A DNA stretch of 64,000 bases from Rhizobiaceae bacterium (GCA_019635775.1 JAHBYU010000011.1:112577-176576), one strand, 5' to 3'; counted from the first letter of the stretch, positions 38,253 through 46,203 are shown. Numbers and translations: made by a program. Notes: generated by a model not told the origin, from the sequence alone.

Positions 38253-39853
38253 TGAACCGCTTCGCCGAACTGCTCGACCGCCTTGTGCTGACGCCTGCCC
38301 GCAATGGCAAGCTGACCCTTCTGGCCGATTATTTCCGCACGGTTGAAGACCCGGATCGCGGTTATGCGCTGGCGGCGATCACAGGGGATCTCTCGATCCC
38401 GGCGATCAAGCCGGCGATGCTGCGTATGCTCGTCACAGAGCGCATGGACCCGGTGCTGTTCGGCTACTCCTACGACTATGTCGGCGACCTTGCCGAAACC
38501 GTGTCGCTGGTCTGGCCCGATCCGCCGCCCGGGCAGACGCCAAACCATCGCCCGACGCTCGGCGGGGTGGTCGACGCGCTGCAATCCGCCAGCCGCTCGG
38601 ACGGGCCTAACGTGCTTGCGCGGCTGCTCGACAGCGCCAGCATCGAAGCGCGCTTCGCCATCATAAAGCTGGTGACCGGCGGCCTGCGCATCGGCGTCTC
38701 CGCACGGCTTGCCAAACAGTCGCTTGCCGATTTCGGCAAGGTGGACGTTACCGAGATCGAGGAGTTGTGGCACGGCCTGAAACCACCCTACATCGAGCTT
38801 TTCGCCTGGCTGGAAGGGAGCACGCCGAAGCCGCAGACCGCAGTAAAGGCGCTCTTCAGGCCGGTCATGCTGTCCAACCCCGTCGAGGATCGCGACCTCG
38901 AAAAGCTCGATCCGGCAGACTACGCAGCCGAATGGAAATGGGACGGCATCCGCGTACAGGCGGTTTCCCAGGACGACGTGCGCAGGCTTTATTCGCGCAC
39001 CGGCGACGATGTGTCCGGCGCCTTTCCTGACCTCGTAGATGCGATGGATTTCTCCGCGGCGCTCGACGGCGAGCTTCTGGTCGGGAACCCGCGCGACGCA
39101 ACCGGCACGTTCTCGGACCTCCAGCAGCGCCTGAACCGCAAGACGGTGTCGCCGAAGATGCGGGAACGCTTTCCGGCCTTCATGCGCTGCTACGACCTGT
39201 TGCAACTGGGAGACGACGATTTGCGCGCCCTGCCCTTTATAGAGCGCCGCAAGCGTCTGGAGGCGTTCGTCGCCACGCTCGACCCGACACGCTTCGACCT
39301 CTCGCCGCTGGCACCCTTCGCCGACTGGGAGCAACTCAACGGGATGCGCACCAACCCGCCGCACCCGGTGATCGAGGGCGTGATGATGAAGCGGCTGGAT
39401 TCGTCCTACGTCGCTGGCCGGCCTAAGGGCCCATGGTTCAAGTGGAAACGAGACCCGCACACCGTCGACGCCGTGCTCATGTATGCCCAGCGCGGCCACG
39501 GCAAGCGATCGAGCTTCTATTCCGACTACACGTTCGGTGTCTGGCAAGGACCGGAAGGCGAGGAAGAACTTGTGCCTGTCGGAAAGGCCTATTTCGGCTT
39601 CACCGACGAAGAGCTGAAGCAGATCGACAAATTTGTTCGTGACAATACGATCGAACGTTTCGGACCAGTGCGTTCGGTGCGAGCGGACAGAACAAACGGC
39701 CTCGTGCTGGAAGTGGCGTTCGAGGGACTGAACCGGTCGACCCGGCACAAGTCCGGTGTTGCGATGCGCTTTCCCCGCATTTCGAGGCTGCGCTGGGACA
39801 AGCCGACCATCGAGGCCGACCGCATCGAGACACTCAAGGCGCTGCTGGACTGA
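38252..39853 (+). CDS. Ligase-associated ATP-dependent DNA ligase
   Basis: 533 aa. An N-terminal DNA-binding domain is followed by the adenylation domain with the lysine nucleotidyl motif EWKWDGIRVQ, then LDGELLVG, and the OB-fold motifs GVMMKRLDSSYVAGRPKGPW and FKWKRDPHTVDAVLMYAQRG. It seals nicks with ATP and forms a repair module with the exonuclease, helicase and PdeM. It lacks Ku-pathway primase domains, so it is not LigD. Confidence 0.93.
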   Translation: MNRFAELLDRLVLTPARNGKLTLLADYFRTVEDPDRGYALAAITGDLSIPAIKPAMLRMLVTERMDPVLFGYSYDYVGDLAETVSLVWPDPPPGQTPNHRPTLGGVVDALQSASRSDGPNVLARLLDSASIEARFAIIKLVTGGLRIGVSARLAKQSLADFGKVDVTEIEELWHGLKPPYIELFAWLEGSTPKPQTAVKALFRPVMLSNPVEDRDLEKLDPADYAAEWKWDGIRVQAVSQDDVRRLYSRTGDDVSGAFPDLVDAMDFSAALDGELLVGNPRDATGTFSDLQQRLNRKTVSPKMRERFPAFMRCYDLLQLGDDDLRALPFIERRKRLEAFVATLDPTRFDLSPLAPFADWEQLNGMRTNPPHPVIEGVMMKRLDSSYVAGRPKGPWFKWKRDPHTVDAVLMYAQRGHGKRSSFYSDYTFGVWQGPEGEEELVPVGKAYFGFTDEELKQIDKFVRDNTIERFGPVRSVRADRTNGLVLEVAFEGLNRSTRHKSGVAMRFPRISRLRWDKPTIEADRIETLKALLD

Positions 39854-39863
39854 GCCGGTGCCG

Positions 39864-41075
39864 CTACTCGAGCACCGAAACCTTTATCTCATAGATGTCG
39901 ACCGCCCTGCCCTCGTTGGCAAAGTCGGAATTGATGGCAATCGAACCGCCGGCGCCCGGCCTGTTTGAAGGCAGCGACACGTCGAACAGGAACTCCCCGC
40001 GCTCATAGCCCACCGCGTATCGTTTCCTGCCGCAGTCACCCATCTCGCCGAAATCGCAGCTGACAGAGATCTGCGTCTGTGTGCCGTCCTCGGCACGAGC
40101 GGATATGTCGAATACCGCCTTCTTGCCGGCGATCTGCTCGAGAACGCCCTGGCCGACGTCGAATATCACGTCCGCGCCGCCCGAACCGGAGCGTATCCTG
40201 ATGAACTGACCGGACTCGTCCTCGCTTATATCGGCTGACGCTCCGGTCGGAGCGTTCACGCCGGAGGGATCGCGCGGTGAAAAGACGGTGATCCACTGGC
40301 GCAGTTCCTGCGAACCGCCAAGGTCGCCCGGCTGCGCCGGCCCCTGTTCGCCTGGATCGAAATCCTCCTCCTCGACAAGCTGCGGCGGAGTGACCGGACC
40401 CGAACCCGTGTACCCGTCCAGCAACCCTGTCTTATAGGCCCACCAGCCACCGATGGCGACCACGCACAGGAACGTCAGGATCATGAACATGGCGGCGAAC
40501 GGCCTGCGACGGCGCGGCCGTCGCGCGTTCGGGTCTGTCGCAACGAGGTCTGGGGCAACGAGATCTGGGGCAACGAGGTCTGGCCCAGACCTCTCCTGGG
40601 GTCGTCGGTCGTGCGCGACCTCGATGGCGGGAGCGCCCGCCAGAACAGGCTCGTCGCGACCCGGCATACCCAAATCCACCGACGGAGCCGTCTCTGGTGG
40701 ACCTGCCTGGTTGATCGGGCTCACCTCGGGCGCGACTTCGCCCTGCCCAGGGTCGTCAACGGATGGGGCCTCGATAGACGGGGCAGCGCCAGCGTCACGC
40801 TCGATCCTGACGGTCTCGACAAGTTCGTCGGCAACGCCTTCAGGGGTAATGGGCGTGTCGGGCGGGGCAGGCAGATATTCCGCCTCGATCGCGGTGATCC
40901 TGGCCTGCAGGTTCTGCCTGCGCCGAATCGCCTGCTCGACCGTCAGTTGCGGCTGCGACTTCGTCGCACGCTCAAGCGCGGCGAAAGCCGAGCGGTAAAC
41001 CTTCTCGCGGAAGGCCCGGTCTCCTGCATTTCCCTTCTCAAGCGCGTTGCGGATCGCTTTTTCTACCGGATCCAA
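39864..41075 (-). CDS. Conserved membrane protein with short internal repeats
   Basis: 403 aa. The N-terminal ~65 residues are helical and basic (DPVEKAIRNALEKGNAGDRA, FREKVYRSAFAALERA). A Pro/Ala/Glu-rich linker follows, with a tandem LVAPD repeat (three 15-bp units at 40541-40585). One membrane helix (FAAMFMILTFLCVVAIGGWW) leads to a C-terminal beta-rich domain with two cysteines (VSCDFGEMGDCGRKRYAVGY). The architecture suggests a cytoplasmic head with an extracytoplasmic sensor or envelope domain. No known family was recognised. Confidence 0.75.
   Translation of the reverse strand: MDPVEKAIRNALEKGNAGDRAFREKVYRSAFAALERATKSQPQLTVEQAIRRRQNLQARITAIEAEYLPAPPDTPITPEGVADELVETVRIERDAGAAPSIEAPSVDDPGQGEVAPEVSPINQAGPPETAPSVDLGMPGRDEPVLAGAPAIEVAHDRRPQERSGPDLVAPDLVAPDLVATDPNARRPRRRRPFAAMFMILTFLCVVAIGGWWAYKTGLLDGYTGSGPVTPPQLVEEEDFDPGEQGPAQPGDLGGSQELRQWITVFSPRDPSGVNAPTGASADISEDESGQFIRIRSGSGGADVIFDVGQGVLEQIAGKKAVFDISARAEDGTQTQISVSCDFGEMGDCGRKRYAVGYERGEFLFDVSLPSNRPGAGGSIAINSDFANEGRAVDIYEIKVSVLE
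40541..40585 (-). repeat. Three 15-bp tandem repeats inside a gene
   Basis: Units at 40541, 40556 and 40571 (plus strand CAACGAGGTCTGGGG with single changes) encode LVAPD/LVATD in the linker of the membrane protein. They are probably free to vary in number. Confidence 0.9.
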
Positions 41076-41186
41076 TTACCGCTCTTCCCCATCGCGACCA
41101 TTCGCGTGGTCGATGGTTAACCGCCCGAACGCGATCAGGCAACGTCTGGTGACGGCAAAGCCCCGAGAATCTGCCGGGCGGAGAGC

Positions 41187-42239
41187 CTAGCTGACGGTAG
41201 CCCTGCGGTCGGAGGACGCGCTTTCGATTGCCGCGTCGATCACTTTCTGGATTTCTGCGGCCCTGCGGAAGGACGGATCGCCGTTCTGGCCGGAAAGCAG
41301 CGCATCGGCGAAGCGCCTTGCATTGCGCCTGACCTGCGGTGTCTCGACTGTGCGCCAGACGGCGTCGTCGACATCGCTGCCCAGGCATGCCGACAGGCTG
41401 GATTTGACGCCGTCCGTCTCGACCCGGAGCGCGCCCCTGGTGCCATGCAGGGAAAGGGAAAGTTCGTTGAGATAGCCCGTGGCGAAGCGCGTGGCGACGA
41501 CCGTTGCGAGCGCACCCGAGGCCAGACGCGCTGTCATCGCAACGGAATCGTTCGCGTCGAGCAGGTAGTCGCCGACCCTGCCCCCTTCGACCTTGGGAAA
41601 GGTGACCAGTTCGGCCTTCACGCTCACAAACGCGTCGTCAGCACCAAAGCTTGCAAAATCGAGGATATGGACGCCGACATCGCCCAGAACGCCTGTCGAA
41701 CCATGCGCGCTGGACTGCCGCCACAGCCACTTGGGCTCGGTCAACGCATCGCCCCAAGCCTTCGACACCAGCCAGCTCTGCCGGTAGGCGGCCTCGACGT
41801 GGCGCAGCGCGCCGATCTCGCCGGCCCGCACCAATTCGCGCGCACGCTGGATGGCGGGGGAATTGCGATAGGTAAGGTTGACCATGTTGACGAGCCCGGC
41901 GCGTTCGGCTGCCTCCGTCATCTGCAAGGCGTCCGCATAGCGCGGCGCGAGGGGCTTTTCGCAGAAGACGTGCTTGCCGGCGGCCAGCAGCGCAAGGGTC
42001 GTTTCCTTGTGGACGCCATCCGGCGTACAGTTTATGGCTGCATCGAAGCCGCCCCATCCAATCGCCTCGTCCAGACCGTCGAAGGCGCGACCTATGCCGT
42101 TTTCCGCCGCGAATACGGCCGACCGCCCAGCAATCGCGTCAGCGCAGGCGACGATCTCGCACTCTGAAATCGCCGCAAATTCCTCGACATGATGGGCAGC
42201 GATGCCGCCCGTGCCCAGAAGCAGCAGTCTCTTGGTCAT
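41187..42239 (-). CDS. Gfo/Idh/MocA-family oxidoreductase, ThuB-like
   Basis: 350 aa NAD(P)-dependent sugar dehydrogenase-type protein. The Rossmann motif GTGGIAAHHVEEFA, the catalytic-region motif HVFCEKPLAPRYADAL and the C-terminal alpha/beta domain fit the family. It lies 12 bp after the ThuA-like gene, an arrangement like thuA-thuB of rhizobial trehalose/sucrose use, where 3-keto sugars are made and processed. The sugar is an inference; no ABC transporter is adjacent. Confidence 0.83.
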   Translation of the reverse strand: MTKRLLLLGTGGIAAHHVEEFAAISECEIVACADAIAGRSAVFAAENGIGRAFDGLDEAIGWGGFDAAINCTPDGVHKETTLALLAAGKHVFCEKPLAPRYADALQMTEAAERAGLVNMVNLTYRNSPAIQRARELVRAGEIGALRHVEAAYRQSWLVSKAWGDALTEPKWLWRQSSAHGSTGVLGDVGVHILDFASFGADDAFVSVKAELVTFPKVEGGRVGDYLLDANDSVAMTARLASGALATVVATRFATGYLNELSLSLHGTRGALRVETDGVKSSLSACLGSDVDDAVWRTVETPQVRRNARRFADALLSGQNGDPSFRRAAEIQKVIDAAIESASSDRRATVS

Positions 42240-42251
42240 CGGACGTGCACC

Positions 42252-43037
42252 TCAACTCAGTCCCTTGTCGCCGTCGGCGTGCAGGCGCGCACCCTTCTGG
42301 ACGATCGGTTCCTTGGCCTGATCGACAGGTACGTTCGGCGCTTCGGTGATGGCCGCCCAGGCCGGCGCAGGATTGCATGCCCAGTGCACGGCGTTTCTCA
42401 GAACCCTGCGCACGCCCTCATTGTGATAGATCGGATAGGTCTCGTGACCCGGCGAAAAATAGAAGATGCGCCCGGCTCCGCGCTGCCATGTCATGCCGGA
42501 GCGGAACACCTCGCCACCCTCGTACCAGGACACGAAGACCGTCTCCATCGGCTCCGGCACAGCAAATGGCTCGCCATACATCTCGGTTTCCGCGATCTCG
42601 ATGCACTCGGCCACCCCCTTCGCTATGGGGTGGCCGCGATTGATCGCCCAGGCGCGTTCGCGCTCACCGGCCTCGCGCCATTTCAGCGAGCAAGGCGTGC
42701 CCATCAGGCGCTTGAAGATCTTCGAATAATGCCCCGAATGCAGCACGATCAGTCCCATGCCCTCCCAGACTCGCCGCGCGATCCGCTCGACCACCTCGTC
42801 GGCGACCTCGCCATGCGCCGCATGTCCCCACCAGAGAAGCACGTCAGTTGCGGCAAGCCGCTCCACTGTCAGCCCATGCTCGGGCTGCTGCAAGGTGGCG
42901 GTCGATACATCGATCTTGCCGTCTTGGCGAAGCGCGGACGCTATAGTCTCGTGCATGCCGTGAGGATAGATCGCGCGAACTGCCTCGCTTGTCTGCTCGT
43001 GAACATTTTCCCCCCACACGACAGCACGTATAGACAT
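42252..43037 (-). CDS. ThuA-like protein
   Basis: 261 aa from the ATG at 43037 (GGAGG 9 nt upstream). The ThuA glutamine-amidotransferase-like fold is seen in [39 protein letters not shown] and [19 protein letters not shown]. ThuA works with the Gfo/Idh/MocA protein encoded next to it in keto-sugar metabolism. Which disaccharide is used cannot be seen. Confidence 0.87.
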   Translation of the reverse strand: MSIRAVVWGENVHEQTSEAVRAIYPHGMHETIASALRQDGKIDVSTATLQQPEHGLTVERLAATDVLLWWGHAAHGEVADEVVERIARRVWEGMGLIVLHSGHYSKIFKRLMGTPCSLKWREAGERERAWAINRGHPIAKGVAECIEIAETEMYGEPFAVPEPMETVFVSWYEGGEVFRSGMTWQRGAGRIFYFSPGHETYPIYHNEGVRRVLRNAVHWACNPAPAWAAITEAPNVPVDQAKEPIVQKGARLHADGDKGLS

Positions 43038-43206
43038 CCGATCCTCCAAAGCGCTTTGGAAGCTTCATAGCGCCTGCAGGCGATAAAGTTAAGCGTCGGC
43101 ATCCGGCGGAAGACTGAATTTTCGAATGGAACAGCACGCGTCTTGAAATCCCGACGCATTGCGGCTATCACGCGCCCAATCCGCTGGCCTTGCGCCGGAA
43201 GCGGAA

Positions 43207-43282
43207 GCCGCTTTAGCTCAGTTGGTAGAGCACATCATTCGTAATGATGGGGTCGCGTGTTCGAGTCACGCAAGCGGCACCA
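43207..43282 (+). tRNA. tRNA-Thr (anticodon CGT)
   Basis: 76 nt with encoded CCA. Acceptor arms GCCGCTT/AAGCGGC pair fully; the anticodon loop TTCGTAA reads CGT; the T arm is GCGTG-TTCGAGT-CACGC (43255-43271). The 3' half is the integration target of the prophage to its right. Confidence 0.97.
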
Positions 43283-43283
43283 G
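43238..43283 (+). repeat. attL: 46-bp core in the tRNA 3' half
   Basis: The sequence from the anticodon loop to one base past CCA is repeated exactly at 63950-63995 and, with four changes, at 62949-62993. Integration into the tRNA 3' end keeps the tRNA intact. Confidence 0.93.
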
Positions 43284-43330
43284 TAAATTCAAGGCCTTAG
43301 CGCGTTCGTATCGACCCGGCGCAAATCCCT

Positions 43331-43347
43331 ACTCACCAAATACTCAC
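43331..43347 (+). repeat. Left copy of a 17-bp arm-type repeat
   Basis: ACTCACCAAATACTCAC, itself two ACTCAC boxes 5 bp apart. An identical copy lies in the same orientation at 62800-62816 beside the integrase gene. Likely integrase arm-binding site. Confidence 0.7.
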
Positions 43348-43499
43348 ATTCTCTCCCGCTTGACCTGATCGAGCACGCGGCTCCCGGCTTCGCCCAGGAC
43401 ATTGCCGGCCCTCAGCAGATACCGGGCAAGGTAGAGCCTTCCGAGGCGCGTACGCAGCGCCCCGGCAAGCAGCAGGAGGATGACGGCGGTGAAGGTCAT
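43344..43499 (-). CDS. 51-aa membrane-associated phage peptide
   Basis: The ATG at 43499 overlaps the stop of the gene before it (ATGA), which continues the pattern of the operon. It has one hydrophobic N-terminal helix (MTFTAVILLLLAGALRTRLG) and a basic C-terminus ending VKRERM. It is the last gene before the left prophage end, and its stop codon lies in the arm-type repeat. No family recognised. Confidence 0.6.
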   Translation of the reverse strand: MTFTAVILLLLAGALRTRLGRLYLARYLLRAGNVLGEAGSRVLDQVKRERM

Positions 43500-43768
43500 G
43501 ACTTCGCTTCGGCAAAATACGAGAGGACCGCCGACAGGACGTTTTCCGTGAGTTCCGGTTGCCAGCCGCAGTCGCGGTCTTCATCGCGGACCAGCTGGAT
43601 ACCCGCGACAGCGCCGGCCAACGTGGTCGGGATCGGCGGAGCTTCGCAAAGCTGTTTGTACGCATCCCAGAAAGGCTTCTCGCTAGGATCACCCTCCGGC
43701 ACGGCGTTCATCACTACGCGAGCCGCATTGTATTCCTGGATCAGGGTCAGGAGAGGATCGGCCGTCAT
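43496..43768 (-). CDS. 90-aa phage protein of the tiny-gene operon
   Basis: Fourth gene of five overlapping small genes. It is acidic and helical (PLLTLIQEYNAARVVMNAVP, with GWQPELTENVLSAVLSYFAE at the end). It overlaps its neighbours by 4 bp at both ends. No family recognised; probably an early accessory or host-takeover protein. Confidence 0.65.
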   Translation of the reverse strand: MTADPLLTLIQEYNAARVVMNAVPEGDPSEKPFWDAYKQLCEAPPIPTTLAGAVAGIQLVRDEDRDCGWQPELTENVLSAVLSYFAEAKS

Positions 43769-43998
43769 TTTGATCCTCCCTTGAGCGACTTGTAGTTTCG
43801 GTCGATGAGGCCCACCAAGCGAAGGGCAAGCTCATCCGCGATGCGATTGAGCGCTGCCACCTGATCAAGTTCGTGGTTTCGAGTTTCACCGGAGCCATAG
43901 TCCATATCGCTCAGGATGGCACGGACAACGCCGAGCAGTTGCTGTAGGTCGCCAAGGTCCGCATGCAAATCGTCGAGAGTGTACCGGTGAGCGCTCAT
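43765..43998 (-). CDS. 77-aa helical phage protein of the tiny-gene operon
   Basis: Third gene of the operon. Two or three amphipathic helices (DLHADLGDLQQLLGVVRAIL, AALNRIADELALRLVGLIDR) separated by an acidic loop. The helix pattern resembles the 78-aa and 104-aa products upstream, so the three may be distant paralogues. No family recognised. Confidence 0.65.
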   Translation of the reverse strand: MSAHRYTLDDLHADLGDLQQLLGVVRAILSDMDYGSGETRNHELDQVAALNRIADELALRLVGLIDRNYKSLKGGSK

Positions 43999-44309
43999 AG
44001 CTTGCCTCCCTGCGTGGCGTAGCTGACCTCGTCGCGCGTTGTCGCCAAACGGCTGCGATTGTTCGCATGCGTCATATGAAATAGCTGGCCGCGTAGTTCT
44101 TCGGCTTCGTTAGCGCTGTCACGGATCATCCACGCCACCCGCTGGATCGCGCCGGACACGGAAGCCTCGTCAATAGCCTCGGAGACAAGCGCCAAAGCGC
44201 TCGCAAGGTCGACGATTGTTGCCAGCGAGTTTTCCATATTGCAGACGGTCTGCCACGCCTTCGGCAGGATGTTCGGATCGACGACGTCATTGATGCGGGG
44301 ACTGGTCAT
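43995..44309 (-). CDS. 104-aa helical phage protein of the tiny-gene operon
   Basis: Second gene of the operon, overlapping both neighbours by 4 bp. Helical throughout (NMENSLATIVDLASALALVS, GAIQRVAWMIRDSANEAEEL) with a His/Asn-rich tail. No catalytic motif seen. Possibly related to the 77-aa and 78-aa products beside it. Confidence 0.65.
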   Translation of the reverse strand: MTSPRINDVVDPNILPKAWQTVCNMENSLATIVDLASALALVSEAIDEASVSGAIQRVAWMIRDSANEAEELRGQLFHMTHANNRSRLATTRDEVSYATQGGKL

Positions 44310-44542
44310 TTGCTTGCTCCTTCCAGATCCCGCTGCACCTCTTCAATCATGTCAAAGAGGTCATAGCTGGCGCGGGCGATAGCGTTCATCTGCCTGCGGT
44401 CGCCTATGCTGTGCGCGGCCATTGCAATGATCGTCGCGTATTCCTTGGCGGTCTGAAGCCGGTCGCACAGGTCGAGCCTGTCGGTCGTCGATAGGTTCTT
44501 AGGCATGCCTTCGGCGGCTGCCCGAACAGACTTGTTCGGCAT
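44306..44542 (-). CDS. 78-aa helical phage protein, first gene of the tiny-gene operon
   Basis: Starts at 44542 with GGAGAA upstream and reads MPNKSVRAAAEGMPKNLSTT, then two helices (RLDLCDRLQTAKEYATIIAM and AIARASYDLFDMIEEVQRDL). It is the first product from the operator-rich region shared with the divergent XRE gene. No family recognised. Confidence 0.65.
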   Translation of the reverse strand: MPNKSVRAAAEGMPKNLSTTDRLDLCDRLQTAKEYATIIAMAAHSIGDRRQMNAIARASYDLFDMIEEVQRDLEGASK

Positions 44543-44558
44543 GGGGGTTTCTCCGTAT

Positions 44559-44644
44559 CTAGTTATCAGAATGCGTTTACTATGTTCGATAACGTAAATA
44601 CCGGTTTAGGTATTGTCAACGCCTTTTCTAGGTGCGATAACTAG
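44559..44644. promoter_or_regulatory. Divergent promoter/operator region between the tiny-gene operon and the XRE gene
   Basis: CTAGTTATC (44559-44567) and its exact complement GATAACTAG (44636-44644) enclose a third half-site GATAACG (44588-44594) and the dyad AATACC-N6-GGTATT (44597-44614). Opposing -35 boxes overlap at 44613-44619: TTGTCA with GATAAC 17 bp later for the plus strand, TTGACA with TACGTT 17 bp later for the minus strand. This is the layout of a phage switch controlled by the XRE protein. Confidence 0.7.
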
Positions 44645-44667
44645 AAAATACATTTTGAGGGTTTTGC

Positions 44668-44907
44668 ATGCTCACCACGGGAAATCAGTTGAAGGCGGCA
44701 CGCGCTCTGGTCGGCATCGAGCAAAAGGAGCTGGCGGATATTGTTGGCGTGAACGTCAACACGATCCGCAGCATGGAGGCGGCGGCCGGCGGACCCATAG
44801 CGGGGCGCGCACAGAACGTGCAGGCGGTCCAGCGGGCTCTGGAAGGTCGCGGTGTGGAATTCCTCAACCACGGGCGGCCAGGTGTTCGGCTGTTAGGTGA
44901 GCCATGA
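44668..44907 (+). CDS. XRE-family helix-turn-helix regulator
   Basis: 79 aa with a single Cro/CI-type helix-turn-helix (LKAARALVGIEQKELADIVG, VNVNTIRSMEAAAGG) and a short C-terminal strand-like tail (GVEFLNHGRPGVRLLGEP). Divergent from the tiny-gene operon and probably represses both promoters at the dyads between them. Its stop overlaps the HNH gene start (ATGA). Confidence 0.85.
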   Translation: MLTTGNQLKAARALVGIEQKELADIVGVNVNTIRSMEAAAGGPIAGRAQNVQAVQRALEGRGVEFLNHGRPGVRLLGEP

Positions 44908-45281
44908 CTTCCCCTACCCCGCGCGGACGCATGTCCCAGAAGCGCCGGCAGCACATTTTCTCCGAGCACTGCACCGGGCACCATGTCGCGCCGTGCTGCA
45001 TATGCGGCCAGCCGATCCACCGCCACGATGACGAATGGATCATCGAGCACAAGCGCGCCCTCGGGCTTCTCGGCAAGGACAGCAACACGAACTGCGGCCC
45101 GGCACACAAGGCATGCGCCGACGTGAAAACCGCCCAACAGGATATCCCGGCCATCGCCAGAGCGAAGCGTATGGCTCAGGCAGGAGCAAAGAAAAAGCCG
45201 GCGCGGGGTTTTCAGGTCCCGGCCGGCGTCGTGTTCGATTGGAAGAAGCGGCGATATGTGCGAAACATCGCATTGCCATGA
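44904..45281 (+). CDS. HNH endonuclease
   Basis: 125 aa. It has the zinc/catalytic arrangement CCICGQPI, then EWIIEHKRALGLLGKD and NCGPAHKACADVKTAQQD. Phage HNH enzymes often assist packaging beside the terminase; here the terminase is 10 kb away, so it may instead be a homing or accessory nuclease. It overlaps the XRE gene before it and the 91-aa gene after it by 4 bp each. Confidence 0.85.
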   Translation: MTSPTPRGRMSQKRRQHIFSEHCTGHHVAPCCICGQPIHRHDDEWIIEHKRALGLLGKDSNTNCGPAHKACADVKTAQQDIPAIARAKRMAQAGAKKKPARGFQVPAGVVFDWKKRRYVRNIALP

Positions 45282-45553
45282 AAAAGTTCGCCGACAAGCT
45301 CCTTGCTGCATCGGAAGATGAAGACATCTCCCGCGAGGAATTGCAGGAGCTTCTAAGACAGGCTTCTGAAAAGATTCGAGGCAATGACGCGTTCGAAGCG
45401 CTGGAGCGACTTGACGCTCTGAATACCTTGCGCGCTCAGCGGGGAGAACCCTTGCTCGGGCTCGAATCTATCCTGGACGACTGGTCGATCAGCCAAGGCG
45501 ACCTACCTTGGACCGACCTGGACGAGGATACCGAGACGAAGGGAAGCGCATAA
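45278..45553 (+). CDS. 91-aa acidic phage protein
   Basis: Starts at the ATG at 45278, overlapping the HNH stop. It is helical and acidic (KFADKLLAASEDEDISREEL, LLGLESILDDWSISQGDLPW). Last gene of the XRE-HNH cassette. A 20-bp tandem duplication crosses its stop codon. No family recognised. Confidence 0.65.
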   Translation: MKKFADKLLAASEDEDISREELQELLRQASEKIRGNDAFEALERLDALNTLRAQRGEPLLGLESILDDWSISQGDLPWTDLDEDTETKGSA

Positions 45554-45574
45554 GGACGAAGGGAAGCGCATAAG
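45535..45574 (+). repeat. Perfect 20-bp tandem duplication across a stop codon
   Basis: GACGAAGGGAAGCGCATAAG occurs at 45535-45554 and again at 45555-45574. It duplicates the C-terminal codons and TAA of the 91-aa gene. Looks like a recent slippage event. Confidence 0.95.
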
Positions 45575-45579
45575 AGAGT

Positions 45580-45882
45580 TCACTCGTCGGTTTTCTCCGG
45601 CAGCGATTCCCGTCCTTTGCGCTCAATCTCAGCAAACATCGTACTCTCGCTAGGCGACATATGCCCGTTGTGGCGGAAATAGTCCGCAGGCCGGTTGCCG
45701 AGTACGTTGACGGCTTTCCGCAGATCCTTTCGGAGCTGCATCATTGCCTCCCCGTGCGGGGTGTAATGGTTCATGCCGATACTGGCGTGGATGATCGCTA
45801 TTTCCAGCAGATCGGCTTGGCGTTCGATCTTGTCGAAGTCGGTGCGGTAGATTTCAGTCCTCAGTTTCTTGCGGCCCGGCAT
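45580..45882 (-). CDS. 100-aa phage protein of unknown function
   Basis: The ATG at 45882 has GAGGAAAG upstream and is preferred to an ATG at 45972. Helical (DFDKIERQADLLEIAIIHAS, AMMQLRKDLRKAVNVLGNRP). A CCTCAG/CTGAGG dyad lies at 45889-45905 just upstream, and further CCTCAGT copies occur at about 45859 and 45936. No family recognised. Confidence 0.6.
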   Translation of the reverse strand: MPGRKKLRTEIYRTDFDKIERQADLLEIAIIHASIGMNHYTPHGEAMMQLRKDLRKAVNVLGNRPADYFRHNGHMSPSESTMFAEIERKGRESLPEKTDE

Positions 45883-46031
45883 GGCTTTCCTCAGTGCCCC
45901 TGAGGTTGCGGTTAATCCCCTAAGAGGAATATCTTCCTCAGTATCGGTGGCGTCAAGCTGCCTTGCCAGCATCCCGAAACTCCGGCATGCTCTCTCTGGT
46001 TGTGGGAATACAACTTGAGAGGGAGTCGCCT

Positions 46032-46166
46032 ATGAAATCCACCAAGCGTCCTTGTGCGAAGCCTACCTTGAAGAAGTCACTGATTTTGCAGTCAGTGACC
46101 GCCCAGACAGCGGGCACGGCTCCTCCGGATGATGACACTATCGTCGATATCGGCGGCCAGACTTGA
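46032..46166 (+). CDS. 44-aa peptide with leader/core-like layout
   Basis: The ATG at 46032 has AGGGAG 8 nt upstream and a strong terminator 9 bp after the stop, so it is an independent unit on the strand opposite to its neighbours. The peptide has a basic N-terminal half (KSTKRPCAKPTLKKSLILQS) followed by VTAQTAGTAPP and an acidic, Gly-rich end (DDDTIVDIGGQT). The KPTL...L..VTA pattern recalls short precursors annotated as putative RiPPs in rhizobia, but no peptide-modifying enzymes are adjacent. It could equally be a small regulatory or toxic phage peptide. Confidence 0.5.
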   Translation: MKSTKRPCAKPTLKKSLILQSVTAQTAGTAPPDDDTIVDIGGQT

Positions 46167-46174
46167 TTTTCCAC

Positions 46175-46199
46175 AGCCCGGCCATTGCGCCGGGCTTTT
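46175..46199. terminator. Intrinsic terminator after the 44-aa gene
   Basis: AGCCCGGC (46175-46182) pairs with GCCGGGCT (46189-46196) over a 6-nt loop, followed by TTTT. Confidence 0.85.
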
Positions 46200-46203
46200 G
46201 ATT

